Origin: a virus
Length of the DNA: 26,561 nt
Virus record (IMG/VR): IMGVR_UViG_3300032236_000105
Location: 1-26,561 of that record
Strand: one strand, 5' to 3'
The position numbers and the translations under genes are program-made. A model generated the notes under the pieces. It was not told the DNA's origin. It was given only the letters and a program-made list of their open reading frames with translations, and ran no database searches. This document shows positions 1 to 8,700 of this stretch, piece after piece (the stretch's first letter is position 1; every line of letters starts with the position of its first letter).

Positions 1-17
1 AAATTACGAGTTTTCAT
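1..17 (-). CDS. Start of a leftward gene, cut by the window edge
   Basis: Only the first five codons (M K T R N) and two further bases are inside the window. The ATG is supported by a strong ribosome binding site, GAGGAG, seven bases upstream on the minus strand, and by a perfect T4 late motif TATAAATA about 20 bases upstream (37-44). The arrangement suggests a late gene, divergent from the neck gene at 107. Too little is visible to suggest a product. Confidence 0.6.
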
Positions 18-36
18 GTCCTTGCTCCTCATCATG

Positions 37-44
37 TATTTATA
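37..44 (-). promoter_or_regulatory. T4-type late promoter, leftward
   Basis: On the minus strand this reads TATAAATA, an exact match to the T4 late promoter recognised by the gp55 sigma factor. It lies about 20 bases before the ATG of the leftward gene at 17, leaving room for the GAGGAG ribosome binding site. Confidence 0.7.
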
Positions 45-93
45 TTAGCAGCACTCTTACCCAAAGTCAAGCCTGTTTTATCAAAAAACCTAC

Positions 94-101
94 GATAAAT
101 A
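94..101 (+). promoter_or_regulatory. T4-type late promoter before the neck gene
   Basis: GATAAATA on the plus strand differs from the T4 late consensus only at the first base. It ends 5 bases before the ATG at 107, so if used as in T4 the transcript would start at or next to the start codon. It forms a divergent pair with the motif at 37-44. Confidence 0.55.
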
Positions 102-106
102 AAGAT

Positions 107-1849
107 ATGCCTAGACTCAGTTTATACCGTCCGAATAAGCAAAACGATTATCGTTTCTTTGATAGAACGATATCAGAACAACTCACTGTGGGTGGTACTG
201 ATTTGTACATTCACAAATATGCGGGTATCACGAATCAGGGGCCATCAATTGACCCTACCCAACCCCAATATCTTGAACCCAATCCTACGCAGATTCAGGA
301 TTTGCTGTTCCTAGAAAACAGAGACAGAAAGTATGACCCGAACATTTATCGTTTGCGCGGTCACTATAATGTGCAGAATTTGGACTTTGATCTAAGTCAG
401 TTTGGATTGTTTCTAAACAATGATATCATCTTTGTCACGGTTCACTATAACGACATGATTGATATCATCGGTCGTAAATTGATGGTCGGAGACGTTCTTG
501 AACTTCCTCACTTGATTGACTACAATCCGTTAGATGAGAAGATTCCTGTAGCACTAAAACGTTTCATGCAAATTACCGACTCTAACTATGCGAGTGAAGG
601 CTTCTCTCAGACTTGGTATCCACATCTATGGCGCATCAAATGCGAACCGCTCGTCAACACTGAAGAATTCGCAGACATTCTGAATGCTCCAACTGAGCAA
701 GATAACTATCTAGGTGACTTTGATCCTACTAAGACTTATCCTCCGGGCTATACTGTAACCTACGGTGGTGTAATTTACAAGTCAATCACTGATGTTCCTA
801 TTGGAATCACTCCACCAAACGCTACTTACTGGCAAGTAGTTGAGAAGGGCAGTATTGCAGACATTCTCTCTACTTACAACAAGAACATTGCAATCAATGA
901 TGCTGCTCTACAAGAAGCACAGCGTATTGTTCCTTTATCAGGTTACGATACAAGTAAATTGTATATTGTTCCTACTTACGGTGAGTATCAGTCCAACGGA
1001 GTAAAGTCTGGTAAGTTCAATCAACCTGCTCCTCCTGTAGGCGTGACGACTAATAATAGCAATACAGTTCCTACTCCAACTGTAGGAACAGTGATGATGG
1101 TTAGAAATCCGAGATATAGAAATACTGCTGCTGGGATCAAGATCAAAAAGTCAGTCCTTGAAAGCATTTGGGATATGACTGCTGACTCTATCGGATTCAA
1201 TGACAAGATTGACAAGTTTGTTCAAGCTCAAATGTCAGTCATTGAGCAAGCACCTCAAAAGACAGAAGGTGGTTCTGGTTCTGTAGAAACTGACAAGATT
1301 CTAAATGTACAGTCATTAGGTATTGTCGTAGGTCCTTATGGTACTGCTGATAACACTTATGCTACCGCAGATCAGGATCCTACAGCACCTGGCTTTACAG
1401 GAGATATTACAATCAACATGGACTATCGTGCAGACTGTATCCCAGGATATCAGTTTATCACACGTTCGAGCCCGCGTACATTTGGTTATTCTACTGGTTA
1501 TATGACTGGTGACGGTTCCGCACCTAACGGCTTCCCGCTAGGAACCACTGGATTAGAAACTACAGGAGCAGGTATTAGCTTCCCTCAAAACCCACAAGTA
1601 GGTGACTACTTCTTACGCATTGACTATCTACCCCAACTTCTATATCGTTGGGACGGTAAGATGTGGATCAGAATCAGCGAGAACGTAAGAACAGACACCG
1701 GCTTCACTGCAACCGATCAATCACTATTGTCAGGATTTATTAATGACAGCGGGGAAATCTATCTAAATAGTGAAGGGAAACTGGTTCCTGAAGCTCAACC
1801 GTTGTCATCAATATTGCAGCCTACACCAGATGTTCTACCACCGGAATAA
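107..1849 (+). CDS. Neck protein gp14-like, enlarged
   Basis: This is probably the neck (head completion) protein related to T4 gp14, which joins the filled head to the tail. In the first 190 residues, spaced features resemble gp14: an ISEQ..GGTD segment near residue 22, DLLFLENRDRKYDP near 65, and GRKLMVGDVLELP near 122. The position directly before a gp15 gene matches T4 order (13-14-15). At 580 residues it is more than twice the length of T4 gp14. Residues 202-246 look like an inserted chitin-binding (CBM5/12-like) module with a Tyr/Trp pattern ending YW. Residues 492-527 form a module with PQNPQVGDY and LYRWDGKMW, common in phage structural proteins. The ATG is 5 bases after a late motif and has no Shine-Dalgarno site. 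A different neck or baseplate protein is possible. Confidence 0.6.
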   Translation: MPRLSLYRPNKQNDYRFFDRTISEQLTVGGTDLYIHKYAGITNQGPSIDPTQPQYLEPNPTQIQDLLFLENRDRKYDPNIYRLRGHYNVQNLDFDLSQFGLFLNNDIIFVTVHYNDMIDIIGRKLMVGDVLELPHLIDYNPLDEKIPVALKRFMQITDSNYASEGFSQTWYPHLWRIKCEPLVNTEEFADILNAPTEQDNYLGDFDPTKTYPPGYTVTYGGVIYKSITDVPIGITPPNATYWQVVEKGSIADILSTYNKNIAINDAALQEAQRIVPLSGYDTSKLYIVPTYGEYQSNGVKSGKFNQPAPPVGVTTNNSNTVPTPTVGTVMMVRNPRYRNTAAGIKIKKSVLESIWDMTADSIGFNDKIDKFVQAQMSVIEQAPQKTEGGSGSVETDKILNVQSLGIVVGPYGTADNTYATADQDPTAPGFTGDITINMDYRADCIPGYQFITRSSPRTFGYSTGYMTGDGSAPNGFPLGTTGLETTGAGISFPQNPQVGDYFLRIDYLPQLLYRWDGKMWIRISENVRTDTGFTATDQSLLSGFINDSGEIYLNSEGKLVPEAQPLSSILQPTPDVLPPE

Positions 1850-1858
1850 TAGTAAACT

Positions 1859-3235
1859 ATGGCACAGTTCTTTTACGATAATCAAGTCAGACGCTTTCTG
1901 ATTCAGTTTGCGAAGATTTTTAGCAACTGGGAAGTTACCAGAGGTAAGGATCCTAATGGTAATGATATTCTAGTTCGTGTGCCGATCATGTACGGTGACG
2001 CTAGCAGACAGGCATCAACAATCATTGCGAATAACTCTGCGAGTAATCTACCTACTGCACCCATGATCACTTACTATATCACAGGTATTGAATATAATCA
2101 GAAGTGGACTCAGGATCCTACTTTTGTTGATAAGCTGAATGTGAGACAACGCGCTTATGATCAAGAGACTCAGAGTTTTCAAACTACACAGGGCCAAGCA
2201 TTTACTGTTGAACGCTTGATGCCGGTTCCGTATACACTGCGAATTAACGTAGATTTTTGGACTACTAACTATCAGCAGAAGCTAGAAATCTTTGAACAGC
2301 TAGCGACTCTATTCAATCCAGCACTTGAAATACAAAGCACTGATAACTTCATTGACTGGACTTCATTGTCAGCAGTCTTTCAGGATGGATTAACTTTCTC
2401 AAGTAGAACTATTCCTGTTGGGACAAACAATCCAATTGATATCATGACTTGGAAGTTCTATATGCCGATCTGGATCAGCACTAGCTCTAAGCTCAAGAAG
2501 ATGGGAGTCATTGAAAAGATCATTGCATCTATCTATCAAGGTAATGCTCTACAAGATGTTCAAGATGATGACTTGCTATTGGGTACTAGACAGAAGATTA
2601 CTCCTTATGGATATAAACTACTACTATTGGGTAACAAACTTCAGTTACTTCCAGCTAATGAAGCATTCAACCCATCAAACAACACACTAGTATTACCAGA
2701 CAACCCTAATACAAGTCTGTATTGGAGTTCGTTACTGAACGTATACGGTGCTGTAAAGCCTGGTATTTCACAGATTTGGTTACAGAATCCTTATATGGAT
2801 CATGACATTGTGGGTACTATTGTTCCTGATCCAACTGATGACAGATTCTTGATCTACAATATTGATCAAGATACGCTTCCGCAGAATACATTGCCGCCTG
2901 TTAATAGTATTATCAATCCCCAATTAACTGGACCTAACGCAGGATTGCCTGGCCCGATGCCAGGAGTAAGATATCTCATTGTTGATAATATTGGTAGCGA
3001 AGGTGCTACTACTGTTTCATGGGGAGGATTAGTTGCTAATGCGAACGACATTATTCAATATGATGCTACCTTAGGGCGATGGGTTGTTTCGTTTGATTCT
3101 CAAGCTGCAACAACAGTTCAGTTTGTTACAAATTTAACTACTAACGTACAATATCGTTATGTTAATACTGATGGTATGTGGATGAAATCATACGAAGGTT
3201 GGTATGATCAAGGTGATTATAGCATTGTCATCTAA
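1859..3235 (+). CDS. Tail sheath stabiliser and completion protein gp15-like
   Basis: The first 235 residues match the T4 gp15 pattern: an opening FFYDNQVRRFLIQFAKIFSN, then RVPIMYGDASRQ near residue 42, YNQKWTQDP near 78, PVPYTLRINVDFWT near 122, and a conserved closing region around WKFYMPIWI. Gp15 forms the hexameric ring that caps the tail tube and sheath and binds the neck, so the place after the gp14-like gene fits. T4 gp15 has 272 residues; this protein has 458. The extra part, about residues 236-458, ends in a short beta-rich module with repeated W and Y residues (GRWVVSF, YEGWYDQGDY) that may be surface exposed. No Shine-Dalgarno site is seen before the ATG, nine bases after the gp14-like stop, so translation may be coupled. 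Confidence 0.82.
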   Translation: MAQFFYDNQVRRFLIQFAKIFSNWEVTRGKDPNGNDILVRVPIMYGDASRQASTIIANNSASNLPTAPMITYYITGIEYNQKWTQDPTFVDKLNVRQRAYDQETQSFQTTQGQAFTVERLMPVPYTLRINVDFWTTNYQQKLEIFEQLATLFNPALEIQSTDNFIDWTSLSAVFQDGLTFSSRTIPVGTNNPIDIMTWKFYMPIWISTSSKLKKMGVIEKIIASIYQGNALQDVQDDDLLLGTRQKITPYGYKLLLLGNKLQLLPANEAFNPSNNTLVLPDNPNTSLYWSSLLNVYGAVKPGISQIWLQNPYMDHDIVGTIVPDPTDDRFLIYNIDQDTLPQNTLPPVNSIINPQLTGPNAGLPGPMPGVRYLIVDNIGSEGATTVSWGGLVANANDIIQYDATLGRWVVSFDSQAATTVQFVTNLTTNVQYRYVNTDGMWMKSYEGWYDQGDYSIVI

Positions 3236-3644
3236 TATATCACACCAAGCAGCAGGCGTTTTCTTTTATAGTAAATCAACAGCTAGATATCTGTATCTAC
3301 TTAGATCAGAAACAAAGAATCCAACGTGGAGTATTCCCGGAGGAAAACTAGAAGATAGCGAGACATTGCTAGATGGTATTGAAAGAGAATGTACTGAAGA
3401 AATAGGATTTTTTAACCCTGATCTAAAGTTTGTTCCTATTCAAAAATTTGTGAATAATACGTTCGTGTATCACACGTTCTTCTGCGAAGTAGCAGACGAG
3501 TTCATCCCCAAATTAAACGATGAACATGTGGGTTATGCTTGGGTAGGAGACGGATTATATCCTAAGCCATTGCACCCTGGATTGTTTAGTACTGTCAATA
3601 TTGATGTTGTGCAAGAAAAATTGAATATATTAACTAGAAGTTAA
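3204..3644 (+). CDS. Nudix hydrolase
   Basis: A complete Nudix box is present at residues 47-69: G x5 E x7 REC TEE IGF, matching GX5EX7REUXEEXGU. The family hydrolyses nucleoside diphosphates linked to another group, such as ADP-ribose, dNTPs, Ap4A or NAD. The substrate cannot be read from the sequence. The 146-residue length and AAGVFFYS start are usual for small phage Nudix proteins, among them T4 NudE. The ATG overlaps the end of the gp15 gene by 32 bases in another frame and has GAAGG five bases upstream, which supports it. It would be transcribed late with the neck genes, unusual for a nucleotide enzyme. Its stop overlaps the stop of the convergent gene at 3641. Confidence 0.88.
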   Translation: MIKVIIALSSNISHQAAGVFFYSKSTARYLYLLRSETKNPTWSIPGGKLEDSETLLDGIERECTEEIGFFNPDLKFVPIQKFVNNTFVYHTFFCEVADEFIPKLNDEHVGYAWVGDGLYPKPLHPGLFSTVNIDVVQEKLNILTRS

Positions 3645-3961
3645 TGAATTCCTAATAATTTAGATAGGGTTGACCAACCCATTGAGCCTGCTAATACGCC
3701 CGCTCCCATTAGCATCCATCTCCACTTTTCTAAAGCAGAAATTTTCTTTTCAACTTCGGCATGTTGGTTTTTATTATCTTCTTTAAACGAGTCAAATGAC
3801 TTTTTCATGTCATTCATATGGTTGTCAATGCTAGTTCGCAAGTCCTTCAGGTCAGTTTTTAGATCATCAACTTTTACGTTGAGATTTCCGTACTGCACCT
3901 GAAGGACCGCTATTTCGGTCTCAGTCTGCTTGAGTTTTGCAACGCTTGAAGTCTGAGCCAT
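3641..3961 (-). CDS. Coiled-coil protein with C-terminal membrane segment
   Basis: The product is unrecognised. About residues 7-78 form a charged heptad-like helix (KLKQTETEIAVLQ..., VDDLKTDLKDLRTSI), and the last 23 residues are a hydrophobic, glycine-containing segment (MLMGAGVLAGSMGW...) likely to span a membrane. Such a plan is seen in XhlA-like proteins and other small lysis or membrane-anchoring phage proteins; a role in lysis or superinfection control is only an inference. It is the last gene of the late fibre operon, 5 bases after the 462-residue structural gene. An in-frame ATG at 3967 is only 3 bases from the AAGG ribosome site; the ATG at 3961 is 9 bases away and is preferred. Confidence 0.7.
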   Translation of the reverse strand: MAQTSSVAKLKQTETEIAVLQVQYGNLNVKVDDLKTDLKDLRTSIDNHMNDMKKSFDSFKEDNKNQHAEVEKKISALEKWRWMLMGAGVLAGSMGWSTLSKLLGIH

Positions 3962-3972
3962 TGTCATCTGCC

Positions 3973-5361
3973 TTATGCGTTATTGATAGTTACGATTGGG
4001 TTAGGCTGACCGTTAGCTGCATTCGCAACTGCGGCTGAGTTGAACGAAGCAATAACGTCAGGGTTAACTGTGTTCAATACAGCTAGACCTGTACCTGAAC
4101 CAGTTGCAGTTGCAGTGAATGTAACACCAGTGATGTTAGATGCTGCACCACACGCAGTCCAGTCAGTAGTACCAGTACGATAAATCGTGTACAATGTTCC
4201 CGGTACTAATGAACCAGGTGCAACAGTTGCTGGGAATAGCTCTGAGCTATGATCGTTCACGCTTGAAACATACTGTGTACCAGAAGCTGCGTTAGTTGCA
4301 ATGATTGACATTGTATTTGGTGTCAATGCAGTGTTAGCAACATTTGCAGTGTAAGCCTGACCAACGATACCAGTTACAGTACCTTTAACAAGATACTTTG
4401 TCTTACCTTTTTGACGAATAATATAACCTGCTTCTGGAAGAACTTGAGCGAATGTGTCTCCGTATCCAGTTGAGCCAGATGCATTGTTTGCAGATACTGC
4501 ACCCAGAACAACACGATTCTGAATAGCATATGCGGAAACGCTAGCATTTGAAGTCAAGGCAACATTTGGGCCGCCTGGAGTTGCAGAAACAGTGAATGCT
4601 GCTGCGTTGGCAATTGTTGCTACAAAGTAAGTAGTACCGGCAGTCAAACCACCGAAAGTAGTGTCAAATACCACTGGGGTATTTGCAGTAAGGGTCTGTG
4701 CGTTACCTGAAGTACCGATGACGTTTCCTGTTGCAGTTGTATTTGCTACAGCAACATTCAGGTTACCCTTAGTTGAAGTTGTAGTACCCAACAACTGATT
4801 AACATTAGGGTCATTTCCCCAGTGTGCAAACAAGATTGTACCAGTTGCTACGTTTGCGAAATCAGTACCGAGACCAACTACAACATTGCTTGAAGTTGAA
4901 GCGAATACAGTACCGGTACCGTTAACACCGAAGCCAACATTGCAAAGAACTTGCTTACCGTAGATTGATGTGTTACCACCAACTACTGAATAAGTGTTTG
5001 CATTAGTTGATGGCCATTGAGGACCAGTTGGGTTATTGAAATACGCATCAACAACTGCTACCGATGCTGCTACAGAACCACCTGTAGTATCAGTCAATGT
5101 TGCCATTACTTGCGGTTGAACACTCAATTGTGTAGCCGAAACATCAAACGTGTGATTAGATAGAATTGAATTAATATAATAAGTCGTGCCGGCTGTTAGA
5201 CCGCCGACTGTAGAAGCAACTACGAATGGCATACCAGCGGCTACACCGACTGTAGGTGAAGTAGTTAGATTTTGTGTTACTGTTACGATACTGCCTGTTT
5301 GTGCAGTGTCAGTGATAGTCAAGACTGCTTGAGCCTTGGCGATTTTTAGTGGGCGTCCCAT
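3973..5361 (-). CDS. Virion structural protein, repeat-containing
   Basis: This 462-residue protein opens with MGRPL, a start seen in structural proteins of aquatic T4-like phages, and is rich in Ala, Thr, Asn, Gly and Val with almost no charged residues until the end. It contains two copies of a beta-type module built around GGLTAGTTYY/F followed by a TFDVSAT or AFTVSAT strand, at about residues 20-95 and 205-280; related modules occur in the neighbouring fibre. A motif GYIIRQKGKTKYLVKG lies near residue 312. It follows the fibre and a 95-residue protein in a late operon and also has its own late motif at 5442-5449 and a strong AAGGAG ribosome site. It is probably a tail- or capsid-surface protein; its exact place in the virion is unknown. 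Confidence 0.75.
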   Translation of the reverse strand: MGRPLKIAKAQAVLTITDTAQTGSIVTVTQNLTTSPTVGVAAGMPFVVASTVGGLTAGTTYYINSILSNHTFDVSATQLSVQPQVMATLTDTTGGSVAASVAVVDAYFNNPTGPQWPSTNANTYSVVGGNTSIYGKQVLCNVGFGVNGTGTVFASTSSNVVVGLGTDFANVATGTILFAHWGNDPNVNQLLGTTTSTKGNLNVAVANTTATGNVIGTSGNAQTLTANTPVVFDTTFGGLTAGTTYFVATIANAAAFTVSATPGGPNVALTSNASVSAYAIQNRVVLGAVSANNASGSTGYGDTFAQVLPEAGYIIRQKGKTKYLVKGTVTGIVGQAYTANVANTALTPNTMSIIATNAASGTQYVSSVNDHSSELFPATVAPGSLVPGTLYTIYRTGTTDWTACGAASNITGVTFTATATGSGTGLAVLNTVNPDVIASFNSAAVANAANGQPNPIVTINNA

Positions 5362-5441
5362 TTGTTTTCTCCTTATGGTTGCGAGTTCTAGTCGCTACGC
5401 AGTGGGTGCTGCATAAGCCCTCCCCATGAGAGCGTATAAAG

Positions 5442-5449
5442 TATTTAGC
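5442..5449 (-). promoter_or_regulatory. Probable late promoter before the 462-residue structural gene
   Basis: Minus strand GCTAAATA keeps the invariant TAAATA core of this phage's late motif. It lies in the 100-base gap between the 95-residue gene and the structural gene and would give a leader of about 75 bases ending in AAGGAG before the ATG. Two mismatches to TATAAATA lower confidence. Confidence 0.5.
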
Positions 5450-5461
5450 TTTATTGCGAAA

Positions 5462-5749
5462 TTATTCGGTACCTGTAGCTGGATGAGGAGCACCTAATTC
5501 TGTGACAGAGAAAGGAGCTGCTGTGCCGTTTGCATTGATATATGCAAGATAATTGCCTTGGCCAACAATGAAGCTACGTTCCACAGAGTTAGCTGGAATG
5601 ATTTCACACGCAGTAGTATTTGCAGTAACACTAGAATTACCTACATTGATTGCAATAGCAGAATTGGTTGTTGCAATTCTTACTTTGTCAGTTGCAATAG
5701 GACCGATACTAGCTGATGACCCTGATGCTGTTTGAATATATGATGCCAT
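5462..5749 (-). CDS. Small virion-type protein, 95 residues
   Basis: A short beta-rich protein with the opening MASYIQTASGSSASIGPIAT, low charge, and many Asn, Ala and Thr residues. Similar small proteins accompany fibre genes in aquatic T4-like phages; a decoration or fibre-associated role is inferred, not shown. It starts 12 bases after the fibre stop in the same late operon and has AAGGA nine bases before its ATG. No catalytic motif is visible. Confidence 0.7.
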   Translation of the reverse strand: MASYIQTASGSSASIGPIATDKVRIATTNSAIAINVGNSSVTANTTACEIIPANSVERSFIVGQGNYLAYINANGTAAPFSVTELGAPHPATGTE

Positions 5750-5761
5750 TTTATTTTATCC

Positions 5762-8700
5762 TTAATATTTGATAATAGGTAGCAATGCTACGTTTGTTGG
5801 GCGGGTTTCAGTGCTTGTTCCCGTGCTTCCATTAGTCTGTGTGAGTCTAGTGAACTCATAAGCAGCCGAATCTAAGTCACCTGTACTCAGATTCAAAGGT
5901 CCAATATTTTCATCGTATGGAACAAAATTGCCATATGCATCTTTTAGACCACCTGATGCTGCTTCTGCGTCATACACATACCATGCATCTTGATAGAAGT
6001 GATTGTGCGGGCCGACTGCTTGCGTTTGAGTAGTACCAAATCCACGACCTGGATCAACACCCTTGCCGGCATCAATGCCTCTGACGAACTGACCGCGAAG
6101 ATCAGGTAGAGCAAAGCTAGAGCCAGTGCCGCCGTACGTGTATCCAATTGCACTGAACAGATTAGCATATGTTGTAGTACTGATAAGAGAACCATTTGCC
6201 ACTAGATACCCTGATGGTACAGCGTTTGCTGCTCTCCAAAATACTGTTCCAACTGGAATAGCAGAAGCAGCTATCGCATTCAAAGCATTCTGTACGTAGG
6301 TGACGATTGCTTGCTGAGTAGCGAGATAATGAGGAGAGTTTGCTGCCATCGTTCCATCATTATCAAATTTAGTTACAGTGTCTCCGAAGTTATCTTGTAA
6401 GGTAGCGAATATGGAAGTCAATGCAGTAGCACTATTGAATAATGCTGACGTTGAAGTAATACCAGTAGTTGTGATATTTCCTGTGACAGCTAGATTACCT
6501 CCTACTCCTAAGTTTCCTGCAACATTAGACCCGCTTCCTGAAGTGACGTTTAGATTGCCGCCGATAGTTGTACTTCCGATGATCGCAGTATTTCCACCTA
6601 CGCTAAGGGTAGCAGATACACTCGCATTTCCAGTAGATAAGTTACCGCTACCTATGTTACCGGTAACATTAACATTACCACCTGCTGTGATATTTCTTAT
6701 AACTGTAGCATTTCCGCTGACTGATGCATTTTGAATAACATTCAAGTTTCCTAAAACATTAGCTGCGCCTGAAATATTAGCTGCACCGTTTACGTTTATA
6801 TTGCCGGTAACATTTGCGTTTCCGTTGAAAATTCCATTCAATGCAGTCACATTACCTGTGATTACAGAATTGCCTGCTACACTAGAGTTACCTAAAACGA
6901 TCAAGTTGGCACCAACATTAGCATTGCTGTATGTTGTAATGTTGCCTACAACTAGTAGAGTTGTACCTACACTTGCTTGACTGCTAATGGTTATATTGTT
7001 TGTTGTGGTATTAAAAGGTACTGCTAGATTTGAATTTAATGTCAAATTTCCAGTGATAGTAGTATTGCCGCCGATACTAGCATTGCCGCTAACATTAAGA
7101 TTCGCAGCAACAACTGCACTACCGTTAATATTAGCATTAGCGGTAACGTTTAGATTACCTCCAACATTAGCATTGCTGCTAGTAGTTAGTACAGCTACTG
7201 TTCCATTACCAGTAATAGCGATGTTGCCACCAACTACTGCATTACCAACAACGTTGGCATTTCCACTAACTCCCAAATCTGCACCAACATTTGCATAATA
7301 ACCAACAGCAATATTGTTAGACGTAGCGTTTCCGGTTACGCGGAGGTTGCTTGCAACATTAGCATTGCCGGTAGTATTAAGATTGCCAGTTAAGTTAATA
7401 TTTGCTGTTACATTAGCATTACCTGTAACGACTACATCGCCGCCTGTAATTAAATTGCCGCCTGTAATATTGCCTGTTGCAACAACTACCCCAGAAGTCG
7501 TGAGATTAGCACCAGTTACATTTCCGGTTGCAGTGAATAAGCCTGCTGCACCTAAATTGCCTACATTAGCATTGCCTGTAGTAGAAATAGTATTTGAACC
7601 AAATGCAGCTAAGAATACAGCAACGTTGCTATTAGCATATAGAACAGGGGCAGTTGCAAACACACCGTTGCCATAGAGAACGTTGCTTGTGCTACCAGTG
7701 AGGTTGACTGTTGCGATATTACCAATACCGCTTACATTAGCTACTGCTACTGAGTTCGCAATCGCAGCGTATCCAACTTGTCCAGTGACGTTAGCACCAG
7801 TGAGTGAGCTTATAGCTGCACCATTGCCAAAGAGATTAGCGGTTACATTGGCTGCGGTGATATTTCCAATTGCAGTGATGCTACCGGGGAATGAAACATT
7901 TGAATTGGCAGAGTAGAAATAGATCGGAGTACTTGCTGTACCCGTTGCATTTTGATTAAAGATACGTAGGGTATTAGAACTATCAACATCTATATTCCAA
8001 GTAGAATTTGCTTGACCAGTTATACCATTGATACCAACATATCCAATCGTAATTTGTCCACCTTCAGCACCGGTTGATCCAACAATAAGGCTATTATTAG
8101 CATATACTCTACCAACAGAATTCAAGTTGCCAACATTTGCATTTGCTGTTACTGCAACTGAACTTAGTGTACCTACTGATGTGATATTTGGCTGTGCTGC
8201 TGTCGTTACAGTACCCGCTGTACCCGCTGTAGCAGCATTGAGATTAGCTACTTGAGTAGTTGAAGTGACTTGAAGAGGTGCAGTACCAGTAGCGATATTT
8301 GAAACTAACCTAGTTCCAGTCACTAGTCCTGCTGAATTCAAGTTACCAACATTTGCATTACCGGTTAGAATCAAAATATTATTAGCGAAGTCGTAAACAA
8401 ATCCTGGATTACCGGCTAGCAATCCTGCGTTGTTATATTGTACTTGCGTGTTTGTCCCAGATGCAACACCAAAGCCATTAGCTCCTCCAACGTTAGAGAT
8501 AGCTCTGCCGCCCTGTTGATAAACGTTAGCAGTCAGTCCGGTAGTAGTCTGCAATGAAAGGATATTTGATGAGTTACCGTCAGCAGACGTTGCAATTCTT
8601 ATTGTAGTTGAAGTTGGCTTGTCATACACATAATAAGTAGTATTCGCTGTAATACCACTAGTTGACATATCACCGATAAAAGTGATTGCTGCATTAGCAG

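Noticed and set aside
1021-1215. Hydrophobic 64-codon open frame on the minus strand within the gp14-like gene
   Set aside because: It looks like a membrane protein but is fully inside a supported gene in the opposite direction, without ribosome site or promoter.
5362-5461. Possible riboswitch-like structure in the leader of the 462-residue structural gene
   Set aside because: Only three-base stems (GGG/CCC, GCG/CGC) could be paired by eye; no known riboswitch pattern.
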